Source: Isoetes taiwanensis (lineage: Eukaryota > Streptophyta > Lycopodiopsida > Isoetales > Isoetaceae). Taken from it: a DNA stretch of 64,000 nucleotides. How positions within the stretch are numbered: the first letter of the stretch is position 1; every line of letters begins with the position of its first letter. The DNA is taken from assembly GCA_021234155.1 (NCBI GenBank), contig JAJEKV010000011.1:22824416-22888415 (forward strand). The letters are read 5' to 3'. A model generated the notes under the pieces. That model worked only from the letters and a program-made list of their open reading frames with translations, searched no databases and was not told where the DNA came from. Shown here in pieces: positions 44,530-57,239 of the stretch. Position numbers and translations under genes: made by a program.

Positions 44530-46170
44530 ATTGCAGCTGTCCACAGGCATAGAACCTCCTTATCGGATTGCGGTGTTCCACCGGCATGCATGCCTTTTAC
44601 TGCAACTTGCAAAGCACCTCGCCAGAAGATCGTTGCTGAAACCTGGGGCTTCTGATTTGAGCTCTCATTGGTGGCATCTCGAAAGCCAAGGATTTACCAA
44701 TAAGCATGAGATTGATGTTGGAGCGGATGCTGATTTTGCTTCATATATTTTTCTTCCGGGTACTCTTTAGGTAATCATATATGGTCCAATCGAGATATCT
44801 TGATTTATATCTTTGGATTATTTATCTACGAGATAAAGGTTTGAAGTTGTTTCTTTTCAGCTATAGGAGGATGCGACATCCGGATGCCATGATTCGAGAT
44901 TGCTTAAGTTCTATTATCTTCCTACAAATCCAGGTAGAGATTTATGCTATATTAGTATTGTTATTAAAATTGCATCTCTTGGGTATAACCAATGTGTGGA
45001 TTATATTTGCTTGCTTTGATAGATTTCTGAAGCTTGAGTTTGGCATCAAATTTTGTCGTCTCTGGTCTAGGACCCTAACTGTCCATATGCGTGCATCTGC
45101 AAGTTTCATGAATAGACAGGAGATGCGATAGCATTAGATCCTAACAATAGTCTCTTTACCTTATCTGCATATTTCGGCAACATGCTATTCTCGAGCAACT
45201 ATTTCTGCTGGACTTGAAGGAACATTAACTGATTTCTTTTTGGCATCTGGGAAGTCATAGCTGGTTGGAGCATAAGTCGATTTTTCTCTTATAAGATATG
45301 ACGAGGTAATATTAGTTTAGGTAATCGTGTGGCATTTGCAAGAGTATCTTTGCTTCGACAAGGAGCACATGGGCTTGCGATGGTTTTGCCTGAAATTGGA
45401 TGGAACTATGGCTTGCTATACTTGAAAATCATTAGATATAATTTTGCCAAATAGCAAAGCCGTCTGGTTCTCCTTGCCATTGCGACTGAATGCCTAGGTG
45501 GGTAGGCTGCAACTGTTCTAGCAAGAATCTGGAGGATATTAATTCACTGCTCCAGCGTTCTGTTCCTGGATTTCGGTGCCCATAGTTAGGTAATGCCCTA
45601 TCTACTACAGACTTAACTCACCTGGCGTTAATGTTTATCATAATAATTATATGACAGAAGTGGCATATTATTAACCAGAATTTTTTATTTCCTTTAGCTA
45701 TCTCTATTTTCTATATGTTTGCTACTATATCTTCGTCATTGACTGCATTTACAGATCTAAGGATGGAAGTATTCAATTGTAATTTGGCTCCTATTAAATA
45801 TGTTCCATCACATCCGGATATTCAATCATCGATCAAAGCTAGCCTCACATAGATGACATCTTCTAGGTAACTTGGACTCCTTGATAATTGACATCTTCAT
45901 AGGTTTTTGTTTAGATATTAGAGGTATGGGTCTCTCTGGACAAGATCTATCATTAATCATCTTGAAAATTTATATCAGCTTTAAAGATTCTATGTATTTT
46001 GCCAGGGCAAAAGTGAAACGAACTTTATATTTTGTTAGTAGTGGTCTACGACAAAATGCAGGTATTATTTCTTTTCTCTGTTCATTTTATTTTGTAGACT
46101 TCATTGAAAGACTGTCTTGGGGGAACTTTCTGCCCATCTGCATGATGTACAACACATCAAAATTGTAATT
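44530..46170 (+). other. Exon-like islands, gene not recognised
   Basis: Several pieces look like captured exons. 44531-44770 is an 80-codon open stretch. 44862-44933 reads EDATSGCHDSRLLKFYYLPT between possible AG and GT sites. 45071-45217 reads DPNCPYACICKFHE, a TAG, then TGDAIALDPNNSLFTLSAYF and FGNMLFSSNYFCW, preceded by an AG acceptor. The in-frame TAG sits where CAG would fit. I cannot name the source gene. Internal to putative Helitron A. Confidence 0.35.
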
Positions 46171-46971
46171 GCCATAGTCTCAAGTACTCACAGTAGTGAT
46201 GTGGTTTTGAAGGATCTGTTGATTGTACTGCAGTAAGTTCTTGGGCTTTGGATTGTGAGAAAGTTCATGTTCATGGCAAGCCAACAAGAGCTGTTGGAAG
46301 TAATAGATTCAGGCATGTCCTATTCAGGCAACAATAGGCTATTGATTTTGCTAGAAATGTAATAGGATTAGTGGTCTCATGGCGGCTTTTTTTTGTATCT
46401 CATAAATCTGATCATATTGTTGTGAAAAGAAATTACAGGGGATGACTAGATACCTCATATATTAGAATGGGATTTACAAAACACCCAACATCAACACTTA
46501 AGTTAGTCAAAACGACAAGCAACTTGAAATAAGGTGGTCCTCAAAATTTTAGCTTAACCAAAAGCTTAGGTTCGATAGTGTATGCAAGTTGTACTTTGAG
46601 AAAATGAATATTCTTTAGATTTCTTAACTACGCACAATCTTTGTGAAAACCTGATTTCAATTCCTCTGATAAGATGTAATATCGAACAGTTGAAGTGAAC
46701 TCCTTTGTTATGGCATTGCATCTCCATAAAGCTTAGTATTCAAATGGATGCAATTTTTTGTATGAGATCTAAAGCTTATAGCTTATTTTGGGGAACAATA
46801 TAGTTGTTTATCATGTGGCGTGTTAGTAATCATTCTCATGATGACGTTAAGAGCATCATTTACATAGAAATTACTTGGTGATGCTATGCCTATTTTTGTC
46901 ACATAAGGTAAAAGCTCTTGAGAATTAGATATAATTTGTAACATGTAAATCATATGAAGTCGCTGGTGCAT
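46171..46971. other. No gene or repeat recognised
   Basis: AT-rich DNA within putative Helitron A, with no convincing open frame or repeat. Confidence 0.4.
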
Positions 46972-47130
46972 CTGGACGTTGAGATGTCTTCTACTATGCT
47001 CCCATGCTCTATTCTACTTTAAAAATTGTTACGTCGTAAAAATTGCTCCTCTGGACGTTGAGATGTCTTCTACTATGCTCCCATGCTCTATTCTACTTTA
47101 AAAATTGTTATTGTCGTAAAAATTGCTCCT
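46972..47130 (+). repeat. 79-80 bp tandem duplication
   Basis: CTGGACGTTGAGATGTCTTC... occurs at 46972-47050 and 47051-47130, nearly identical (one small difference, ACGTCG versus ATTGTCG). Recent by appearance. Confidence 0.93.
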
Positions 47131-49440
47131 CCTCCTCAACTATAGCAATCATTTGCAAGGGAGAAATTGTCTTCTACCCACCAGTCTAATCTGCTTATTT
47201 CTATGCTATTTGCTTCTATTTTGTTAGAGATCCATAGTGATGAAAGTAAGGAATCATGTTTTGTCCAATTCTAGGCTATTCATAATTGCAGCTCAATATT
47301 CTTGAATTAGTATGCAGAGGGATTCTAAAACAAACTATAAAGTTACTTTTGGACTTATGAGACTATGACTATGGCACTTACTTTGCCCTAATGACTATGG
47401 GACTTACTTTGCCTTAAGAGTAACGAAGGGATTTTTTTGCAGAGACTAAGGCTTTTTTTTGCAGCATGACATCCTTGGTCAACCAACAAATATATCCTTG
47501 GCCAACCAATAAATTTACAGGCTCTAATGACATGCTATTCATAAGTTCCTCAGCCTCACAAGAAAGTCTGACTACGCTGACAACAATAATAATGCCACAC
47601 TATTGGGGAGACAATCCACTCTTGATTGAGCCAAATTGCAGGTGAAAAGGGTGCTGAGTGAAATTGATGTTCAACTTCATGCTTTGTGGAAGTTGAGGAA
47701 CTCCATTCACATGTTCAAGCTGATCATATTTAGTTCACTTTATCAAATGCACTTTGAGTGTTCTTTAAGCTCCATACATGTTTATTAGCTATGTTTCATT
47801 TTTCCTTCATTGCAAGGGCACATACATTATTTTATAAGTAGTCTACATGATTGTTGGACTATTTGGTGAATATTAAGTAGATGACTTGCTCTTTGCGAAT
47901 TTCTTAGAACATTCTATAGTTGAATGAGATGAAGAGTGGAGGAACACTTAGTGTAATGGCATTGTGTGGTCAAAGAAAAAGTTATGAATGAAAGTATACG
48001 AATTAGTCGGGATGATGAGCTTTAAGCATACACATTGTCCCTCATGATCATTGTATTGTGCATTTGTAAATGGTTGGTGCCAATGCATAACACTTTGACA
48101 TATTGTGTATGCTTCTATAGCTGCTTAAAGCATACACACATGCCAATGCATAACATTTTATCATGAGCCCCTTAAGGATAGTTAGTATTCTAAATAGTTA
48201 TCCGAACATTTGATTACAGAGGATTGATAGGCATATAAAAGATGCATCACAGGTAACCCTACTTACATATATCCTTGCCAATGAAAAAAATTTCTAGACT
48301 GCAATGCCCTTTTGGGATCTGAGATCTTTCAAGGCTCTAGAGCTCTATATTGATCAATTGGTGCGAACATGGAAGCATGTTATGGGTGCAATGCATAGGC
48401 CTCATAATAAGACATTGTAGAACAGTAGGAGCTATGCCTTTTTTGCACTATGCAACTAAGAAAGTACTTTCAACCTAAAGCGTTCTAGCCTAAAATGTTT
48501 GCCACGATGTAATGCAATTAAAGGTATGGCACCATGTTTTAGAACAAAACGTATGGTATTACAAGATATGTACTATCAGGAAATTGTATTCCCACAATAC
48601 CGCTTATTATAAACCACATGTTAATGGATGTCAACCGTATCTCTTTTCGTTAAAACAAGTTATATCTCCAACTATAATTGTGCCATGGTAATCAGAGGTG
48701 CATTTCACGAATGCACCTTACTAGATTGTTGTTAATAACAAGTCTCATTTTCCAAAGCAAAGTCGGTCTCACCATAAAAAACGTCTAACATTTTAGAATT
48801 GTCCTTGCATAAATAGTGGCCTCTTATACAAGTTTGCATAAAAAGTAAATCACACATTCAATGCCAATAAAACATGTGCAGCTAGCAAAGCAAGACACGC
48901 ATGGCACCTGCATGGAATGTAATGGTTCTATTCAACATGAATAGAACCATTAAGAGGGACGTCTTCTTTGGCTTAGGCCTCATTTGGCTCCTTTTCGTGC
49001 ATAAGACCTGCATGAAGTCAGTTTCATGTTGTTTGTAATTCCGCAAACAAATATGCAATTCACTTAATATGCTTACACTGATAAAATACAAAATTCAAAC
49101 CCTTACAATGTACCTTAAGTTTCACATAACAACAACATTTGGAGCAAAAAGTCATTTATCACCCACTATCATTGGTATTCTAAAGTGCAAAGTCTCCAAC
49201 TTCTTGACATCAAAACTAATCTCCTAACTGTTATCCATAATTAAAGCTAAACACATATACACCTTTGTTGAACTCCATATAATATATTAACAATGAGTTA
49301 TTCGTGGAAACCTTAGCCAATCTTAGCCATAAGCAAACACACTTTTTGTGCCCCCCACACTCACCTTCACACCTTCCTTTTTTTTAGCATTGTGTCAGAT
49401 ACAAAAATTGGCACATTCTTTATTCTAACCAACAATCCAA
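47131..49440. other. No gene recognised; AT-rich interior of putative Helitron A
   Basis: No recognisable domain. Small local echoes only, e.g. ATGACTATGGCACTTACTTT / ATGACTATGGGACTTACTTT near 47366-47410. Confidence 0.4.
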
Positions 49441-49493
49441 TCACCACCCTTTCAAATTGTAGTAAAGCTCGGGAACTTTCAAATTGTAGTAAA

Positions 49494-49522
49494 GCCCGGC
49501 AACGCCGGGCACTATAACTAGT
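49494..49522 (+). other. Helitron 3' terminus
   Basis: Perfect 7 bp stem (GCCCGGC/GCCGGGC) with loop AAC, followed after seven bases by CTAG and host T: the diagnostic plant Helitron 3' end. Just upstream, TTCAAATTGTAGTAAAG occurs twice (49460-49498). Confidence 0.8.
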
Positions 49523-49600
49523 TATATGCGAACAGAAATAGGTAACTGCTTTACATATGGTAGGATAAAATTACTTGGATGCCCCCCATGGAATAGATTG

Positions 49601-49640
49601 TCTAATATTAAAATAGATCTCGGCCGTTTGTTTAGAGAAG
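49601..49640 (+). other. Candidate Helitron 5' terminus
   Basis: TCTAATATTAAAATAGATCT followed by CGGCCGTTTG resembles plant Helitron 5' ends that start TC and contain a CTCGGCCGTT motif within the first 80 bp. The second such site at 56773 shares the CTCGGCCGTT motif. The expected host A before TC is absent (G instead). Confidence 0.35.
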
Positions 49641-50310
49641 GACGAGGTGGCAATATCTTTACCGTGGGATCTCCATGGGGCGTGCATGGCCATGGATGGG
49701 GCATGACGCACATCTCAGGACCGTCGGATTAGGGCTAAGAAATGAAATCGTGACCATTGAAGAAAAGCCAAAGCCAGGTGGCACTGCATTTGAAATCATC
49801 TAAATAAGGTGGCATTACGCATTTAAATGATGTGCTATGTTGGGGAACGTGGCATGAAATATTTTGCTTTTGGGTTGAATCGATATATTCTTCTATTTTG
49901 GTTTTAACAATGCCTTTCTTGATTGTGTCTTTATTCCTTTGCAGAAGAGCGGCCGGGAGTTCATCGCCAAATCCCTCGAATTGCAATGCAGTGCATCAGT
50001 CGCCCACTCGAGTGTGATGCGGCGCTTCTAATTAAGCTTTTTCTGGCTGTTCCTGCGCCATACTGCCGGATCATCATGTCATAGTTCCTTCTCCATGTCT
50101 ATGATGTGAGCAGCATAGCGTTGTTTCCTGCCAATGTTTTGTGGATTTGCACTCCACCTTCGCTACCAGGTTGCCCACTAAAGTAGCTCTTATTTGCTTG
50201 CTCTGCCTGTTAATAGCAATTCTTGGGTCTTTCAGTTTGTTCTAATTTGTTATCAACGCTTATAAACTTATTTAGGGGTAATTTCATTGGTCAGCGCTCT
50301 GTGTTTGTAG

Positions 50311-50606
<296 letters not shown>

Positions 50607-51008
50607 GTAAGAAGTGAGGACTCAATTTTATTTAAAAAGTCTTTATTTTTTGGCCAGTATGCAGCAACAACAGTAGATGTGCTTAAAACAATTTATATGG
50701 TTTTGGATTCGTGGTTCAGATAATGACTCCGGAAAGTCCAGATACCTTGTGGACGAAATGTGCCTGATTTGTGGTGGCGAAACTAGCATCTGCATGAATC
50801 GGCTGTTTCCTAGTCTACATGGCAAAAGGCGGATATGCTGGATTTGGGCCATACACGATTTTGTCCGGCTTATCTGGTATTGTTAGTTTGATTTTTGATG
50901 TCTCTGTCCTGCTTTTACCTTGAAACAAGCAGAGAAATTCCGATTTAGAGCAAGATCTCCACTTCAAAATCAATTTTTCATGCTCTAAACTGGCCGAAAA
51001 GCCATAGG

Positions 51009-51215
51009 CTAGCATTTCGGCATGAATATTGGCGGCTGGAGCAGCGAAAATTTGCTGAAGATCTGTGCCTGGTAAGCAAACCCTGTTATGATTTAATATT
51101 TGCCTGAAACAGACTTGATTGCGGTTGTTGTTCAGCTTTTCAGAAGATTATTGAAAGGGATGCATCCTCGAGACAGCCTATTGTCATATGCGTATCTGCA
51201 GTTTGTGACTAGGGC
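51009..51215 (+). other. Exon-like pieces, source uncertain
   Basis: Block 51009-51071 reads LAFRHEYWRLEQRKFAEDLC before a GTAAGC donor. After an intron-like gap, 51144-51209 reads KIIERDASSRQPIVICVSAV, preceded by TTTTCAG. The second peptide loosely recalls the OB1 region of plant BRCA2 (GDAS...LCISAI), not enough to assign. Another block, VFDEEFDSLKFLWR (about 51270-51315), precedes a GT. Likely captured exons beside the kinase fragment. Confidence 0.3.
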
Positions 51216-51315
51216 AAGTGTAATTTACCATTTGGTGAAAGGGAGGACATATTTGGAGCTTTGGGTAGCAGGTTTTTGATGAAGAGTTTGACAGCTTGAA
51301 ATTTCTGTGGAGGTT

Positions 51316-53319
51316 GGTGTTTTTCACTTTTATCTTCAGCAGTAGACAATGTGCTTTGTTTGCTATTTCATTTTCCTTGGATTAGCAAAACTCTTAGTTT
51401 AGATTAGACAGTTCTTCTATGGATTATGCACAAGATTTTGTTATGGCATTGGAAAAGGGCAAACAAGTTTTTCCCCCTTGACAATGACTATTTCCAGTAT
51501 AGCCCCTGGATGTAGGATTTCCTAATAGAATATTTCAAATCTAGATGCCTGAAAGGTTTCAAAACTCCAAGGATTAAGTTTCATTGTCCACATCAAATAT
51601 AATAGGCTGCTAGACTTTTAAACAGTAATTATTTCTGTTGTTTTCTAATGGATTATCTTGAAGACCACATTGTTTTGTGCTTATTAAAGTCTGTTTGTGG
51701 CTGCAGAATGAGGAACAAGACTATTGCATTTGTAGGCAATTTTAATTCCATACAAGATGGTAGTGCGGTGGCACCGGATTTGTTCTGTGATCTTCATCTG
51801 TGAACTTGATATGCAAATACTTTAAATTTATTCAAGGCATGAATGATAAAAACAACATTGATTTGCCGAAAAGATAATGGGTTTCAGTTTAGCCTTTTAA
51901 GCATTGTTATAGTTTGAACAGAAGGTAACCTTGGAACTTTTTAAACCTTACTCTAACTAGATGTGCAAGCGTAAATCCTTTTTTAGCTTATTATATTTGC
52001 ATCAAATGTGACATTAAAAGACATATATCACAGAGAAAGTGTAGTGGTAATCTCATTCCTGTAGGCCAATCACATGTTTTGTATTTCGAATAACTTGATT
52101 CATGTCTAGAACTACCGGTTATTACTCCAGCTCCCTTGCTTCTTCTTTGTGGGCCTGAACTTTGCTTGTTTGCGAATTTGTAGACCGTATAGCATGAGCC
52201 TAAGGAAGAAGAGGTAGCGTTGGGGATGCACCTGTAAATTCCAAGTGTTTCTGTTACACCTACAGAAAAGCCTCAAGAATCATCCGCTCCTTCAGATCAC
52301 GTTTTGGCAACAGTCTGCTTCTAATAACCGGCTTGGAATCTTAGAGCATTCTTGAACGTGCAGCTTCTAATGACGGGCTTAGAATCTAGAGTGTACTTGA
52401 CTTTTTAGCAACAGTGATGCCCTTTTTTTGCAAATATTTGCAGCTAGCCTCATGTCTGCTGGATTGAAACTCGAAGCAAAGATAGAGACAAGCCTTCAGA
52501 CTTGCCTCTCTGGCTTCCATCTTTAGCTCCAAACATAAGTTTTCTCAAAATCAGTTGGAGGTTTATTGGGGGATGATGCTGAGTGACTTGTGGCTCTTTG
52601 TCAAGCTAGCCCCATTTTACCTTTTGTCCCAAGTCCTTTCGAAAAGGTGACTTGGTATATAAGACCTACACTCGATATGGCTATTTCCCCTTTTTAGCTT
52701 TATGCATTGTGCCCAAGAAGCATTGCCCAAGTGGCTGCTACATTTTTTATAGACTCTAGCTCAGATCGTAACAATGACTGAATCCACTTTCTCTATACAA
52801 GAAATTTATCGCGGCGGCCAAGGCCGCCGCGAACATTTCTCTTCGCTCACTCACTTATTGGTTTGAAACCTTATGCAAAGTTGGAACGCGTTCTACTTTT
52901 TGTAGAGGTTTTGTTTATCTCATAAACTTTGCTTCACCTCGATGGTAGTTGTTATTTTGATGCACCTTGATCGCATTTGTTGTTTTGTTGTGGTTTACAT
53001 GGTATTGGATGGGTTGTGAAAATGGAGTATATGGTATATGCATGATTTGTTTTAAGCTACAACATTTTGAGAGAAAGTATTTTGGTTTTGCTACTTTATT
53101 TTAAGTTACAATATCTAAGAGAGTTCTAGTTTTGCTTTTGAAACGTAGGTGCAAGTGAGGAAAAACGTCATTAACCATGTACACAAACATTTTATTAGAT
53201 CCAATTGTTATCTCAAAATTCAAACTTAGTTCATCCATAGATATTCTTATTAGAATTTCCAAACTTGACCTAGACCTCTAGAAAGTCGCTCATTAGTTTA
53301 GAACTTCTATACAACACGA
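51316..53319. other. No gene recognised
   Basis: AT-rich sequence with scattered short open stretches and no domain. Contains copy 2 of the 49 bp palindrome repeat at 52796-52844. Confidence 0.4.
52796..52844 (+). repeat. 49 bp palindrome-containing repeat, copy 2
   Basis: Identical to 42485-42533 and preceded by TTCTCTA. Downstream flanks of the two copies differ immediately (GCTCACTCACTTATTGG versus ATCGTCTTTAAAAATAATG), so only this block is shared. Confidence 0.85.
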
Positions 53320-53590
53320 AGGCTAGTTCAGGGGTATGATGGTGAGAAAATGTTGTCAATCAAACATGCAAAATGATTTATAAACAAGGAGGCTAGTTCA
53401 GAGTTTATGGAGTGGAAATGTTGACAATGAAACATGCAAAATGATTTAGATACGACATGGGGGCTAATTCATGGGTTATAATGGTGTGGAAATGTTGTCA
53501 ATTAAACATGCAACATGCAACAAGAAGGCTAGTTCAATGGTTATGATGGTATGAAAATATTGTCAACCAAACATGCAAAATTACGAGTTC
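53320..53590 (+). repeat. ~65 bp tandem repeat, about four copies
   Basis: Each copy has GGCTAGTTCA, TTATGATGGTGTGGAAATGT, TTGTCAAT and AAACATGCAAAATGATTTA, with diverged spacing. No coding. Confidence 0.85.
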
Positions 53591-56500
53591 TAACCGGCCA
53601 TGCGGGAATGCAGGACCATATGCCGTGAAGCCACAATATGGTATTTGGGGAGCTATTTCGGGGGCTATGGCACTGTTGCAGTGCATTGTTGCAGTGCAAA
53701 TGCTTCATAGTTTAGTTTTTTTTTGCTTCTTATGGTGCTCTAGGTTTTGGTGCTTCTACTCTGGTTCACAACCAACAATATTAGCAGGAACTAGCAAAGT
53801 AGAAGAAGGGGCAGCAAAGTTCTGTTCTCGTGACAGATTTCACGTGCTTATTGCAGCGGCATGCATGGTTTGGGCTAAATGGGCATTCCATGGATTTTGT
53901 TGCAGAGGTGAGAATATAATGATTTTGGGGCAATCAGAAGAGAACATAATGATTTTGGCACCATGCTTGGTTTCGTAGGATTATTGTCAAACCTCAATTG
54001 ATGTTGTCAAAATCCCTAAGATTTTATCAGACCCTCAACCGATGCCATCAAAATTCATAATCAGCATTATGCTTCAGCTCAATGGTAAATTTTTTCTGCA
54101 AGAAAGAGATTTGTGGATCTCAAGTTAGAGAAATTATTGTTCTGCATTTACACCTGTAAAGCAAGCCCAACCAAGATAAACTGTTAATGGATTGTGAATC
54201 ATACAAAATGTGTCAATCACAAGCACCAAGTAATTCATGCTTAAGGTATGATCTGGTGCATTATACATGTGTTCCCATTTTAAATACTTGTCTTCTTCAC
54301 TTGTTTTCATTTTCTACAATTGTTTTTTCTGCTGCACATGTTATTTTGTATTCTCAATAACTTTATATTGCGAGCATCCTCCACGCACATTAGCCTCAGC
54401 CAGTATCGTCGGGGACATACCTAGAAGGAAACTACGGTGAAAGCAACACCTTACTATCTCAATGTGTTTCACATATTACGCAAGCATTAAGCAAAGCTAC
54501 AGGCCTTGGCTAATGAAAGCTTTGTAATAAATCTATTTTATCCTTAGACACTTGCGAGAACTTAGCAAATCAATCATGCATATGAGAAATTATCAAGCTA
54601 TTCCAAAGAATTTTGAGTCTCTACACTAGAACGCAAGCATGGAGGAGAATTGCCAATTTGAAGAATCGAAGGAAAAAAAATGAGAAAAAGTTGGAACCCC
54701 AAATCAAATGAGACACACTTGAATCTCCTATTCCAAAAAGACATATCTACTTAAAAAATACAAAAGATTCAAAGGGTACAGAGCGAAGACAATACCTTTT
54801 TATGTTGTAGTCAAAGTCTTGAATCTTTGTTCGAGAGATCTTGAACTAAAGCCACGGATTATAACACGTGAATCGAAACAACAAAATCACAGATGGGTCA
54901 AGCAAGAAGTGAGAATTATCGTTCCAAACCCCCCGAATACTTGGAGCAAGCCCAGGCGAGACGAGAGAAAACGACACATGCAAGAGATCGTTGAGGCGAA
55001 AACCCTCGAATTTGTAATTCACAAAGATACGGTCCAGGCAAAGAGACCTCTTAATCAAAATCTGGGAAAAGTAACACGAAAATGCGAGAAACCAAAATGG
55101 AAACCGAAATGCACGGCAACGAGAATCACATAAAGAAATGACAAAGCGGCAACAAGAAATGCGGCAATGCAAATGGCGTGACAAAGGAAGGACAAAGAGA
55201 TGCTATTTGCAAGTTTAGACCTTTATGCAATACCTACACAAACCTCGGATCTTCGCCGCCAAATCCTGTGTATGACCCGACCATTTGAAACTAGATTCAC
55301 ACAAAGCTTCGTTCTTTGTATCTGACCTTCATCAAAGACCAGCTCGGGAAGTTCTTTGTATCGTTCGGACCATCATAGATCATTGATGCCCCCATTTCGG
55401 GAAGTTCGCACCACGGTGGCAATGGATTGGTTTGGCTCGATTTCGGTGGTTCCATGTTCTCTATATTGTTTTGGATCGTTGTTACTCGGAAGAGGTATCG
55501 GGATCATCCGCATCATGATGGCAAATATACTCAACCTATTTACCGTGCTACAAACGTTTTTGGCTTAGGGCCTTTTACCTGCTACGGAAGTGCCAAAGAA
55601 GCAGACGCTGAAGCCTTTGAGGAAGTGCCATAAGACCCGAAAATGCCCATGAAGAAGCACCTGACGGACCATAAGAGCGAAAATGCCCATGAAGAAGCAC
55701 CGGACGGACCATATAGGCAAGAGGCGACGCCATAGAAGAAGAAGAAAAAAGGGCCATAGCAGGGCAGCGCCATAGGAGGGCTTGCTTGCAACAGAAGAAA
55801 ATGACACCCAAAATATTCACAGGTGTCGGCCTCGCGTGAGGCAGAACCCAGAAAAAATAGCTATGGAAAAAACAAAAATTCAAAATTTGATGTATGATTA
55901 TATATGGTTTGATAGGATGAGCTAAAAGCAACCACATATGGGATTGACAAGGTTTGATGCAATTAAGAGAAGAATACTTAGAATTGATTTTGTTGCCTCT
56001 GACATTAGGGACTTTGTTTATCATGTTGTTTATCAGTAGGATGATGTGCTTGTTTCGGCTTGGCTTCACATGTAGGTTAGTACTGAAAGCGAGTTTCTAT
56101 ACTATGATACCCAGTAATTTAGTCGAGATACATATTCAATGCATCGTGATTATTCATGGCCAGTAACTATTTTGCTGGCTCTATTTCTTTGTGCATGGCA
56201 AACATAGTAGGTTGTTTTAACATCTAAAGGCATGCACTGCATGTACACTCTAGCATCAACTCACGCAATGGGTGATACGATGAAGGATGTACAAAAACAA
56301 TGGGCCAAAGGAATCTATGAACAATGTGCAATTCATATAGTCTGAAGCAATCATTAATATAGTAGATCTTTTCATTGTAGTGCATTCGTGGAGGCACAAG
56401 AATATTAGCCATGCACAAAGATAGAGCCACCAAAATAATAGCCTTTACGGATTATTATATGATCTCTTGATGATTCTGTCGTAACCTTCATGTAGAAACT

Positions 56501-56772
56501 CTATCAAGATCATGCTAATTTTTATCGAACGTCATATAGATACTCGATCAAAGCCATGTTTAGCTATATGAAATGCTAATGGATTTTCAAGTAATCTGAC
56601 AAATGTTTTAGAATCTGACAATCTTCCTGCACAATCTAACACACTGTCTATAATCCTCAAACTAGATACATTCAACTTGAAATAATCTTCCTGCACAAAC
56701 TAACACACTGTTTATAATCCTTGAACTAGATATATTCAATTTCGTGCAAGCCCTACATAGTACAAAGACTTG
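53591..56772. other. No clear gene; open stretches and a small tandem repeat
   Basis: A 117-codon plus-strand open stretch (53625-53978) is hydrophobic and unrecognised; opposed open stretches overlap at 54819-55184. At 55631-55715 GAAAATGCCCATGAAGAAGC is repeated twice with about 45 bp period. A second echo, CTTCCTGCACAAACTAACAC / CTTCCTGCACAATCTAACAC, lies at 56622-56710. Confidence 0.4.
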
Positions 56773-57239
56773 TCTATATATATAGTAATAAAGGAGTTTT
56801 GGGATAATCTGTGCAGAGCATCTCGGCCGTTGAATTTTCTAGCTTATTTTAGTCCTTTCGATTCGGCGGTTTTATGCGACGGTTCTGCCTCTCTTCTTCC
56901 CGCAATACATCGAAACAATAAAGATATCCTATAGAGAAGATTTTGCTCTCGATGGGAAGGGCATGACCTTGATGGCTTTGGCTACCTGGATGGTTTAAAT
57001 TGAATCAAGATGGTAAATTCGGCAGTTTTTCTAGATGTTTCTTAGAAGGGATAGGTCTGCTGTGAGAAGGGATTTGCGCTTCTGTTTTTCAAGCGAACTT
57101 CAAAGTATTTATTTTTGCGCTTTGCAAATTAGGGCAAATGTTTATAGAGTGGTCTTCTCAAAAGTTTAAAATTTTCCTTTGGCATGATTCTGCTTCTTTT
57201 GTTTTGCACGCTGCTATAATGCACGTCTAAGCCGGATTT

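Larger units (their letters stand above)
42428..49521 (+). mobile_element. Putative non-autonomous Helitron A (~7.1 kb)
   Basis: The 3' end is typical: a GCCCGGC-AAC-GCCGGGC hairpin (49494-49510), then ACTATAA and CTAG at 49518-49521 followed by host T. The proposed 5' end is a TC-start within the (TCTA)n tract at 42428-42473, followed by the 49 bp palindrome-containing block. Inside are a TIC20-like pseudogene (minus) and exon-like islands. No Rep/helicase gene was seen, so it would depend on other elements. The 3' end is well supported; the 5' end is a guess. Confidence 0.45.
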
